Origin: Athripsodes cinereus
Taxonomy: Eukaryota > Arthropoda > Insecta > Trichoptera > Leptoceridae
Assembly: GCA_947579605.1 (NCBI GenBank)
Contig: OX388307.1
Location: 20,313,237-20,377,236 of the forward strand
Direction of reading: 5' to 3'
Length of the DNA: 64,000 bases
Shown piece by piece: positions 50,450-59,387 of this stretch. How positions within the stretch are numbered: the stretch's first letter is position 1; the number at the start of each line of letters is the position of its first letter. The position numbers were made by a program, and so were the translations under genes. The notes below the pieces were generated by a model. That model was not told the origin of the DNA. It worked only from the letters and a program-made list of their open reading frames with translations, and searched no databases.

Positions 50450-50565
50450 ACACAGCTGGATGCGAACGTCAATCATCAATAATCAAGTAAAAAACTTAAA
50501 ACTTTTGGCGACAATTCGGAGCATTCTCCGAAGAAATATTCGAATGAATGCCTTCGTTTCCCGTC
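50450..50565. repeat. One arm of the 37.5-kb palindromic element
   Basis: ACAGCTGGATGCGAACGTCA, GACAATTCGGAGCATTCTCC, then GAATATTC-type sequence and GAATGCCTTCGTT copy the left arm of 37458-37945. The other arm and the outer ends are absent. Confidence 0.7.
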
Positions 50566-51452
50566 CATAAAATGTAATATACTATTTTAAAGACATTCAG
50601 ATGTCTTGAAACTGTTTCATAGAATAAAATATATATATTCTATGAATATACAAGTATTCCATATTTATCAACAATTCATCATGCATGTATTTTTACATCG
50701 CCAATTAAAATAATGTCAAGGGTTTTTGGTATCACTCTATATTTACAAAAAAACAATAGTAAACAACGCGGCAATAGTATGAAGAGTTGTATGAATACTG
50801 GAACTGTTAAATAGAGAAATACTATTATGATAAAACTGACAATTGAATCGTTATTGTGTGCAATCAACAATATTGTTTTATCCAACTTGGCTTGTAAATA
50901 ACAAAACAGTTTATTCATTGTTTTTATAATAAATGCATCAACTTAATATTCAGGTCTATAAACACTACACACAGTCTGTGAACAAATACTTGATTTCACT
51001 CTATATTATGGATATCGGCTAGGAACATATTATAAACATAATTATTATACATAGTCAATCTGATTAGTTTTACATAATATAGTATTTGAAATAAGACAAT
51101 ATACATAATTAGATATTCTAAATAATCTTTATTATAATATTTTTTATTTACCAATATAATTTCTATTACCTATTTATTATTTTGGCGGCAACGTTGTGGT
51201 TGTTTCTAAACATTATTATGAATGTTCGGAGTAAAAAAATCACTAATACCACCTATATTTTATTATATGCGTGACTAAGGTTTCGATAGGGATTCTGTCA
51301 TCCTCAGGAGCAATTAGTTTGGGATAAGCTTGATCGGTGTGAATAAATTGTCCATACATATATTATAAGTTGTTAGAAAGGACAGAAGATAAACTTACCG
51401 TAATTAGCAAATAGAAGGATTTGTTTAAATAATATAATACATGTGTACTTAC

Positions 51453-51574
51453 TTCTTTTCCTTTCGTTGCTGTTTTTTCTTCTTGAATGCTTTCTTGACC
51501 CTAAGGAGCAGGAAGGCGGCCCTGTCTATGGTGAGGGCGGCAGCTGGCTTTTTGGAGCTCTGCTCCTCCATCAT
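51453..51574 (-). CDS. Host gene, first recognised coding exon (residues 1-40)
   Basis: On the minus strand an ATGATG start opens a frame with a polybasic run (KKAFKKKKQQRKEK, residues 27-40) preceded by a short hydrophobic stretch (AAFLLLRV). It ends at a strong GTAAGT donor in phase 2. The next exon supplies the single base needed to complete codon 41. The frame stays open upstream of the ATG, and an AG at 51589-51590 could be an acceptor, so this could be an internal exon, but the tract before it is poor in pyrimidines and I prefer the ATG. The basic segment could bind membrane, nucleic acid or calmodulin; that is a guess. The five exons sum to 892 coding bases over 45 kb. I do not recognise the family. 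Real coding is supported by GC content above the surroundings, splice sites and four consistent phase joins. Confidence 0.75.
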
Positions 51575-53275
51575 TATTATGTTGATCCCTATGTTGGTAG
51601 CCCTTGATATTTTATTCGATAGTTAACACAACACAAACAAACTTTATAAACCTCGTTGATAGCACTTCTTGAAAACAACTGAATCATTGTTAAAATATTT
51701 TAAAAAACTTCTAATCACACATTTTCAAGTTGAGGATACATTTTTCCAATTAAATAAAAACTTTCGCAATTAAAATTAAACCGGAACGTAGAAATAAGAC
51801 GTGATATTAACAAGCACATTTTTGTTTGAAAACTTTTAATCATATTTTCATCCTGTTATTTATTAATTACCTTTATTGAAAAACTTATAATTACACAAAA
51901 CCTCATGATTAATATTAATTAAAAACAGCTCCATACAAGTTAGAAATTAAAACCATTTCAGGCAAAATAACATTTATTTTTCACTTGAGATTTAAATAAA
52001 TGCAAAATTGTTTTTCATTTAATAATCTAAACAGTATGCATAGAGTTGAATGTATATAAAGTTTTATGTTTTGTTTTTCTTTCTATTATCATTTGCTGCA
52101 AAACTGAATTAACTCTAAACAAAAACATTTTAATACACTTTAATAATGAGAATAATCCTTTGACATTCTTCTTGTTTATCAGTCCCTTTCAAACTTTATT
52201 ATCTGAAACAAAGATAAAACTAGTTATGTACAATAAATTCAATAGGTATTATATATATTCAATATATATTCAATAGGTAACTTAACAATAATAGGTTATT
52301 CCAATTTGTTTTGATTCTTTACGTGTCTTGTAAATAATGCTCTTAAACTTAAACGTTTTACCATTAGTCAAAGTACTTTTCAATGAAAGGATTTTACTGA
52401 AAAACTTAATCACAATGTAGATAATTTAATTTAAATAAATAAGTTTACGAAGTGAATAATTAATCGAACTTTAGAGCAATGTTACGATCCTATGTGTATT
52501 AATCGTAAACTTTTTTAATTCAAAATCGATTAGGCTTTCATGAAAAGTTATAACAGAACTCCTTTAGCTTTACTGATTTGGAAAAAGGTTCACAACTTTA
52601 TATTTACTATTTGTAAAACCAAGTATTATATTTTTCCTTAGAAGGTGGAGACTTAAAAATGATGTTTGAGGAAAATTGTTTCCATAAATAATAAATTTCT
52701 TTCAGACACTTTCTTCAAGGAACACGTGTAGAGTACAATCGAACAATAATTTTAGAAGTGTCATTCTAAATTTTTTTATGACTTTTCAATATTCAATATC
52801 ACAATTTTATTTATTACTTTCCTTTATGCATACCCATTTTTTTCATGAAACTCGTTATCATTATAGTATATTCTACAATAAATAATTATAGAGTACTATT
52901 GCTTAATTAGAATTGCAGAAATTGTATTATTTATTTTATCCAACAGGACTCGAGCTGATTAACCGATGTTTGGAAAATCTGTTAATGATCAAACAAATTT
53001 TGTATATATTAAAAATGAACAAATTTGATTATTTATCGATATTTTTTACTTCTCGTGTCGTCCTTTATAGCTCCTCTTGGCAGTACAGTATGTATATCAA
53101 TAGACTTTCCCTTACATAACAAATAAGTCAAAAAAGTTGACAATTGAAAGAAGGGAAAAACATTTCCTAGTTTATCTAAGTGTTTAATAAACTGAATTCA
53201 ATTTGAATCAAATAATTGAAACAAATAGTTTAAAGCTACAAAATACAAAAAATAATTTATAATATTTTTTTCAAA

Positions 53276-53280
<5 letters not shown>

Positions 53281-53315
<35 letters not shown>
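53281..53315 (+). repeat. (GA)n microsatellite
   Basis: About 17 uninterrupted GA dinucleotides. Confidence 0.95.
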
Positions 53316-53317
<2 letters not shown>

Positions 53318-53422
53318 ATTATAACTTTGAAAACTTTTAACTCAATATAGCATTAATTTAACGTTAAAGTCTGCTCGACAAAAGTTTAATAATAATAGAA
53401 TGGCAATATGTAGTTAACATTA

Positions 53423-53560
53423 GGGGTCCGGGGTTCGATCCCAGGTGCCGGCAAAACTCCCCTTTCACGACACAAGCTTTTAGCTTACTGTGAAAGGTGT
53501 ATAAGGTTGTATTTGGGTTTATAACAAAACCCAGATATATCTTTTTAAAAAATAAACATA
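53423..53560 (+). mobile_element. SINE, copy 5 (5' head missing)
   Basis: Starts at the B-box region (GGGGTTCGATCCCAGGTGCC) and continues through GTGAAAGGTGTATAAGG to AACAAAACCCAGATATATC. The first 60 bp are absent, as in copy 3. Confidence 0.75.
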
Positions 53561-54246
53561 TTATTATAAAATAACCTAAACTCTAAAAAACAATTTAATT
53601 GAAAAGCAGTAATTAGACGGAATTTAACGTAAATATGTGTATTTTCAAATTCATTTATATGGAGAAATTAATTTTAAATTTAAAAGATGCATATTCATAA
53701 ACCAAATTTCATTACTAGTTGAAGAATAGACAAAAACTAAATTTTCATTTCTATTACTCGAAATTCGTAGAAAGTACATCATTAATATGAACATTGATAC
53801 GCATTCTAATTTGTTTTTTGTTTGATATAATCCTATTATTTATGAATTTTCATATGATAAATGTGTCGCTTAATTTTAGGGTAGTTGGGTGTGTTTTGGT
53901 TTATTTCAGACCCTGATTTATCTTTTAAAAAAGTATATTTTGCCAATATTTATCTGGTGTATGAATCATATCCACTATATAATATTTGTATAAATCAATA
54001 TTTATCTCGTATATGAATCATATCCCCAATAATATATTCATATCCAAATGACTTCCAACGTCTTGATATTAATCTAATTTTGTTTCTCTCAAAAAGACAA
54101 ATAAGTCAAATAAAATCATCAATAAAACTTTAAGTATTTAATTTTGAACTAACTTGTTTATTCTTTATTTATATAGGTATAATCATATAATAGTAAAATT
54201 TTAATTCTTAATATAATCAGTAACTTTTTGCGTATTTTCCATAATG

Positions 54247-54413
54247 GTATGAAGTAAACACTTAACTTTTTTTATAAATACACACTTTTACCAAGACATT
54301 ATCAATACTATATTGTATGTATTGATAATGTCTTGGTAAAAGACGAAACAATTGTCTACTCATTTATTAAATAAAGTATGTATTTATAAAAAAGTTAAGT
54401 GTTTACTTCATAC
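54247..54413. mobile_element. Palindromic MITE with inner hairpin
   Basis: The outer repeats GTATGAAGTAAACACTTAAC and its reverse complement (ends at 54413) extend about 38 bp. Inside, CTTTTACCAAGACATTATCA and its reverse complement form a second hairpin around TATATTGTAT. About 40 bp between the right arms is unpaired. Non-coding. Confidence 0.8.
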
Positions 54414-54810
54414 TAAAATTTTCAATTGTAGGAATAACATTGTTGAAATATGAATTAATTCATTTGTGATATTTCACCAGCAGAACATAATGTATAGGGT
54501 GACTGAATATGACAATATTTGCCTTATTAGCGGCTTTTTTCAATAGACCTTTCAGTGCATTGAATATTGCCAAATCAGTTTAATATATGAATTGATTTTC
54601 ATGTAAAATAATTGAGCTTAAAAATTTGATCAATCGAAAAATTAATATCAGTTGATAAAACGATATTTCTTTCGCCTTTGCTGTTGATATTCGAACCATT
54701 GGTAAAAAGAATGTAAATTAAAATACCTATATCTCCTTATAAGTATGATATTCACATTCACATATCTCTCAGTCTTCTCTCTTACAGATTCCTCATAGCT
54801 GAGGGTCATG

Positions 54811-54905
54811 CACTGAGAAAAATACTAACGAAATTTCACAACGAATCATTGGTACGTACTATCAGATTAGGACCAATGATTCGTCGTGAGTATTTTTCTC
54901 AGTGT
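54811..54905. mobile_element. Short hairpin element
   Basis: CACTGAGAAAAATACTAACG and ACGAATCATTGGT on the left pair with ACCAATGATTCGTCGTGAGT and ATTTTTCTCAGTG on the right, around about 20 unpaired bases. It lies 400 bp from the previous palindrome but is unrelated in sequence. Confidence 0.65.
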
Positions 54906-55469
54906 GCCCTCTGCACACATTACATCATCTTCTCTCTGTCCTCAGCAAAGCAAAGCAGCAAAGGAGACACAGTCGGTTTCGTCATTCAACCTTATTGCAA
55001 TACTTCCTCTATCTCACCGACCCAGCGTGTTTCCTGAAATAATGTTTTTTATCGATTCCGTAGTCTCCCCTGCGTTAAATCTAATTTCATTAATACATAG
55101 CTTAGGTATCTTGAAAGACGATTCTTCTACAATTTTACTAATTGAGAAAATTTCATCATTCTGTGTTTTATATAAAGTAATAATATAATATATGAAATAA
55201 ATTAAATTGAATACTAATATACACAGCGTGTTAACTATTTTGAAAGTTTCTCTTGTAAGTGAACTCACATAGCTGTGGAACATTACGTAGGTATATGTTT
55301 AAACAAGTTAATTAAATCCGTGTATGAATAGACATTTCTATTTATGTTTGTCAACAAATTTCTACTGTACATACATAGTATACAGATTTTACTTTATAAA
55401 CATATTTGTTGGTACATAAATTCAGAGAGAGAAATAGAAACATTAAGATGAATCATGATAATTAATATG

Positions 55470-55772
55470 TGTAGTGTTTGGACTTTGATACACAGTACAG
55501 GTTAAGTGAACCTTGAACCTTGTTTTCAAGTAAACAGTAGTTATGATGAGTGAGTAGCAATACTATGTAGTCTATATAGGTTGGCCGCCTGTGGAGAGCG
55601 GCGCTCATTAATTGATAGAACCTTCACTTGCACTGTTAGGCTGCGTGTTTTGACAAATTGTGTTCGACAAATTATAATAGGAATTATTTATTGAATATAT
55701 TGTGTAAATATAAATTCCGTGTCGTTATTCAAAAAGAACCTAATATTGTTATACTTGACCCAGTATACAATA
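55470..55772 (+). repeat. 5' LTR
   Basis: 303 bp from TGTAGTGTTTGGACTTTGAT to CCCAGTATACAATA. No difference from the 3' LTR is seen by eye. It contains TCTATATAGG near 55580, a possible TATA element. Confidence 0.93.
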
Positions 55773-55774
55773 CG

Positions 55775-55790
55775 TGGCGCAGTTCGGTAG
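55775..55790 (+). promoter_or_regulatory. Putative primer-binding site
   Basis: TGGCGCAGTTCGGTAG begins 2 bases after the 5' LTR. A TGGCGC start is typical of tRNA-primed gypsy-type elements. The tRNA is not identified. Confidence 0.6.
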
Positions 55791-55908
55791 TTCGTGAATA
55801 ATATTGTCGTAAACATACAACAATAGTCTTTTTTTTGCGCGCCGAAAGTTTTGTCGGCGGTACGCGGGAAAAAAGAGTTGTAAGGCAGTCTACAGGAGTA
55901 GAAAGGAG

Positions 55909-56130
55909 GCAGGAGTCTCCAAAGCCAGATCAGCCAGCAGTGCAGGTAGCAGCAAAGAGACAGGAGTCTCAGAAGCCAGTTGGGCAAGGTTGCAGGTAGC
56001 AGCAGGGAGACAGGAGTCTCAAGAGCCAGTTGGACAAGGTTGCAGGTAGCAGCAGGGAGACAGGAAGTCTCAGGAGCCAGTTTGAGGCAAGGTGCAGGCA
56101 GCATAGGGAGACAGGAGTCACCCAGCATCC
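55909..56130 (+). repeat. 50-bp tandem repeats in the element leader
   Basis: About four diverged units starting GACAGGAGTCTC at 55909 (diverged), 55959, 56009 and 56059, each containing GCAGGTAGCAGCAGGGA. They are GC-rich compared with the rest of the element and lie between the primer site and gag. Long frames on either strand here result from the repetition. Confidence 0.85.
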
Positions 56131-56305
56131 AGGCGGAGCCAGTTGGTGGATCCAGGAAGCCAGGAGAGGAGAGTCTTGCTAGTCAGCCAGGCGGAGTCCA
56201 TTGCAGTTGCAAGGAAATCCAGAAGACCGGGGCGATTGGAGGAGTCTCTCATCAGCTAAGTCTATTTTTTATTCTTGGTTGTTGTTGCTTGTGGTATTTT
56301 CCGAA

Positions 56306-56764
56306 ATGACTTCGAGAAGTTTAGAGCCGTTTTGTCACAAGACAATGAGTTGGCCTTCTTACAGAACAAGGTGGGAGAACGCCTTATTATTGAATGATGA
56401 AAGTTGGACTGATGTGAAGAAACGTGCTTTCTTCATAACATCGTTGTCCCAAGGCAGTTTCAAGCTACTGTCTGATCTGTGTTTTCCAGCTTCTGTGGAA
56501 AAACAGTCTTATAAAGAGTTGATTCAGATATTGAATGGTTATTTTAAAGAGGAAAAAAGTGTATTTGAATCGCGTGAAATTTTTTTCAAGGCTACTCAAG
56601 GTCATTCGGAAAATGTTAAAGATTTTGCTTTAAGATTAAGGGAATTAAGTATAAATTGTGAATTTGGTACTAGATTAGAAAGTAATATAAAAGATTTGTT
56701 TATAATCGGAATTAGAAACAAAGAGATTAAACAACAGTTATTTTTAAAATGTGATAAAGATTAG
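56306..56764 (+). CDS. Gag-like protein, truncated at the C-terminus
   Basis: 152 codons from the ATG at 56306 (MTSRSLEPFCHKTMSW). An upstream in-frame start at 56201 is possible but lies in the leader. WENALLLNDESWTDVKKRAF, LSQGSFKLLSDLCFPASVEK and YKELIQILNGYFKEEKSVFE match the capsid region of gypsy-group Gag (a retrotrans_gag-like fold with F.....QGESV.DFA.RLR, here FKATQGHSENVKDFALRLRE). It ends abruptly in LFLKCDKD and a stop, with no zinc knuckle. The stop is at the edge of the protease frame, so a deletion probably joined the capsid directly to the protease. Confidence 0.8.
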   Translation: MTSRSLEPFCHKTMSWPSYRTRWENALLLNDESWTDVKKRAFFITSLSQGSFKLLSDLCFPASVEKQSYKELIQILNGYFKEEKSVFESREIFFKATQGHSENVKDFALRLRELSINCEFGTRLESNIKDLFIIGIRNKEIKQQLFLKCDKD

Positions 56765-57804
56765 ATTCGGGAGCGAATATTAGCTGTATATCTATTCAAA
56801 AATTGCAAGAAATATTCAACGAAAATAATATAATAGAGAAATGTGATGAAATTAATTTATCTACGTATAGCGGGCACAGTTTGAATGTGTTAGGTATTAA
56901 ACATTGTAAAATAAATCATAATGGAATGGAAAAAAATATTAAATTTGTTGTAACAGAGAGCGGGAATAAAATAATATTGGGTACAGATTTTATGCGTAGG
57001 TATAATATAGGGTACAAAGTACATAGCACGGAAGGCAGTGAATTAAACATTATTGTTGCATGTAAGCCCATTGAAAATATTCCGAATTTCAGTGCGGACG
57101 CATCGCTTGCGTGTAATGTGAAACAACAAAAATTAGATTTTGTAAATAAAAATAATAGTTTTAATTCGAAATTAATTTTAGAGAGAAGTAAAAGTGATTA
57201 TACATTGGAAAAAGTTGTTAAATATGTGGAAAAAAATAATTGGCCGTGCAAAAGACAGTTAAATGAATCTATTGCGAAGTTGTTTAATGTGAAGGAACAT
57301 TTGACTGTGTACAAGGATTATTTATTCTACAGAGATAGAATTGTTATTCCGGAATCAGTTAAAGGTATTGTGATAAATTATTTGTGTAAAAATTATTCAG
57401 TTATTGGGAAAATGAAATCATTTGTTAGAAGTTATTTTTATTGGGTTAATTTTAATATAGACATTGAGAATATAGTTAAGAATTTAGTGAAAAAGCGGAA
57501 TAACAATGGATGTAAATGTTTAAATAGGTATAGATATGAGAAAAGGTATGTAAATATGGAAACTTGTAAAGATAGTTCCAGGGGTTTGAAATTTGTCTCG
57601 GGGAGGAAAAAGGAATTTAATTTGGGTACATCAGTACTTGTCAAAGATCTCAGGAGTGAAAAGATGGTTTTAGGTAAAATTGAAAAGATATTAGGAAATA
57701 GAACTTTTCTTATTAGAATCAAAGGTACTGATCAGCTCTGGAAGAGACATATGGATCGGATAGTTGTGGGATCTGTGCATTGGGATGACAGTCCCTCTGA
57801 TTAA
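56758..57804 (+). CDS. Protease joined to integrase flanks (deletion fusion)
   Basis: The frame lies -1 relative to gag and is open from 56758. It starts LDSGANISCISIQKLQ, a retropepsin active site (DSGA), with the family's ILGTDFMRRYNI at its end. It then passes straight into an integrase-like segment: YLFYRDRIVIPESVKGIVIN, SFVRSYFYWVNFNIDIENIV. All four zinc-ligand positions (H,H,C,C) appear replaced. The C-terminal GTSVLVKDLRSEKMVLGKIE, RTFLIRIKGTDQLWKRHMDR is the GPF/chromo-adjacent module. There is no RT, RNase H or D,D-E core. It has no ATG near the start, so expression would need frameshifting. Confidence 0.75.
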   Translation, partial: RLDSGANISCISIQKLQEIFNENNIIEKCDEINLSTYSGHSLNVLGIKHCKINHNGMEKNIKFVVTESGNKIILGTDFMRRYNIGYKVHSTEGSELNIIVACKPIENIPNFSADASLACNVKQQKLDFVNKNNSFNSKLILERSKSDYTLEKVVKYVEKNNWPCKRQLNESIAKLFNVKEHLTVYKDYLFYRDRIVIPESVKGIVINYLCKNYSVIGKMKSFVRSYFYWVNFNIDIENIVKNLVKKRNNNGCKCLNRYRYEKRYVNMETCKDSSRGLKFVSGRKKEFNLGTSVLVKDLRSEKMVLGKIEKILGNRTFLIRIKGTDQLWKRHMDRIVVGSVHWDDSPSD

Positions 57805-58090
57805 TGGTAGGAGTTTAGGTTCCCTCCCCCTGTTTGAAGGCAAAGCACTCACCGGTTCTGAATTTTTCAGGTCAGATTGGAGGCCATTGGTGAGGACAGC
57901 TGAGACCCAGGACTTAGGCTGGTAGAAGACTTCATCTGGTGGCCCTGGACGGAAGGAAGAACATGTCTGCGTGTATTTGTAATGTTTTGTTTTATATGTA
58001 TAGAGTCTTGAAATAAGTAGAGAACACTGTCAATCACATAGAATTGTATAAATATTTAAATATGTAGTATAGAAAGATTTTCAAGGTTGT

Positions 58091-58100
58091 GAGGGGAGAG
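58091..58100 (+). promoter_or_regulatory. Polypurine tract
   Basis: GAGGGGAGAG directly abuts the 3' LTR, the expected plus-strand primer position. Confidence 0.8.
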
Positions 58101-58403
58101 TGTAGTGTTTGGACTTTGATACACAGTACAGGTTAAGTGAACCTTGAACCTTGTTTTCAAGTAAACAGTAGTTATGATGAGTGAGTAGCAATACTATGTA
58201 GTCTATATAGGTTGGCCGCCTGTGGAGAGCGGCGCTCATTAATTGATAGAACCTTCACTTGCACTGTTAGGCTGCGTGTTTTGACAAATTGTGTTCGACA
58301 AATTATAATAGGAATTATTTATTGAATATATTGTGTAAATATAAATTCCGTGTCGTTATTCAAAAAGAACCTAATATTGTTATACTTGACCCAGTATACA
58401 ATA
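58101..58403 (+). repeat. 3' LTR
   Basis: 303 bp, apparently identical to the 5' LTR. Followed by the target duplication ATATG. Confidence 0.93.
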
Positions 58404-58408
58404 ATATG

Positions 58409-59387
58409 TATTTCTTATTAAGATATAAATTCTAACGAAATTAATGCAATATAACTTAATGTGGAATACAACATATTCGGAAAATTCTGACACTTCATTA
58501 CACACCTGCTAAAGCTGAATTAATTTTAAAAAAATACTAAAATCATTTTCAGTAAATATCTATAAATTTATTAGGGATATTAAAACAATGTCCCTGCTAA
58601 AAGATAATTCATTAGGAAGCTATCATATATTTGATTTTAAATATACTTACTAAACTTTAAAAAATAGCAGTGTATAGAGGTTTCTCGAAAAAAGGCTATA
58701 AATTAAACTTTGTCTAAGCTTCTTAGTTAACCTAATTAAGTTTAAAAAATTTTTTTAAACAAAACAAAGATTCATTCACTTTGTTGATCCATAAGTAGAA
58801 GTATTTTGGAATTGTTTTTTTTTTTGTGAATTTATTCCTTGGATAAAAAGGTATTTCAAATTTTTCAGATAAATTGTGAAAAATAAAAATTCATCAAAAC
58901 TAAAAATTAGAACGTATCAAGGTAAAAATCTACTAAGAAAATATACTTAATTGATTTCTTTTTCAATTCTCAACACAAACTGTCTGAAATTGAAATATAA
59001 ACTGAAAAGATAAACATTGTACATCTTAAAAAAAAACATATGAAGAAATTTATACCTCAAAATGTTAGACATTGTGGACAATGAACCAAACAAGTCCAAT
59101 ATACTAACACAGAAGAATATTGTACAAATTGTATTTATAAATAAAGTATTGTATTTATAATACGAAATAAAGTATTAACACTTTTCACAAGTACTATCTT
59201 TTCTGTCAGATTGCTATCAAAATATTATATTTTTGTATAAGTAGTGAAGAAAGTGAGACACAAGTTCACATAACGTATTAATCGCAAACAGTTGAATAAC
59301 TGACATTAATCGCGAACTACTATAAGCGGTGAGTGCATAATTAAACATATAAATAATTTGTTTCTCACATCAAATCATAAAATCAAT
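58409..59387. other. Spacer between the LTR element and the LINE
   Basis: AT-rich with no gene seen. A small direct repeat (AATAAAGTATT at 59142 and 59167) lies at 59140-59180. Part of the stretch may belong to the 5' untranslated region of the LINE. Confidence 0.4.

Larger units (their letters stand above)
36027..51452 (-). other. Intron between exons 1 and 2
   Basis: About 15.4 kb. The recognised elements are listed separately: a SINE at 36845, a nested palindrome at 37458, repeat E at 40715, SINE plus LINE at 44465-45240, LINE ends at 45380, 47300 and 48220, and a hAT MITE at 50039. At 36440-36600 and 37000-37065 are repeat C pieces, and more lie near 43770, 45250, 45600 and 45815-45985. 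In 38000-39350, 40780-43500, 46200-47290 and 50570-51450 I see no gene. The 79-codon ORF at 43519 is GC-richer than its surroundings but matches nothing I know. Confidence 0.45.
51575..55469. other. Region upstream of the first recognised exon
   Basis: AT-rich. A TATAAAG lies about 75 bp before the ATG on the minus strand (near 51645), with no clear initiator, so the promoter is undetermined. It contains a GA microsatellite, a SINE body and two palindromic elements, listed separately. At 54860-55190 a stretch richer in GC has a 100-codon plus-strand ORF (54886-55188) and an 89-codon minus-strand one; neither is recognised. In 51660-53280 and 53560-54240 I see nothing. Confidence 0.4.
55470..58403 (+). 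mobile_element. Gypsy-type LTR retrotransposon, internally deleted
   Basis: A 2934-bp element flanked by the 5-bp target duplication ATATG (55465-55469 and 58404-58408). Two 303-bp LTRs look identical. A primer-binding-like TGGCGC follows the 5' LTR and a purine tract precedes the 3' LTR. The inside encodes a gag-like protein, a retropepsin, and the N- and C-terminal flanks of an integrase. Reverse transcriptase, RNase H and the integrase catalytic core are absent, and there is no env. Matching LTRs and an exact target duplication mean that this deleted form itself inserted recently, using proteins from another element. Confidence 0.93.

Noticed and set aside
50053..50472. 139-codon minus-strand ORF
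   Set aside because: It overlaps a non-coding hAT MITE with a clear target duplication and continues into unrelated AT-rich DNA.
55688..56128. 146-codon minus-strand ORF in the LTR and leader
   Set aside because: It is antisense to the 50-bp leader repeats; the Leu/Pro-rich repetition comes from them.
57438..57722. 94-codon minus-strand ORF
   Set aside because: Shadow of the protease-integrase frame on the other strand.
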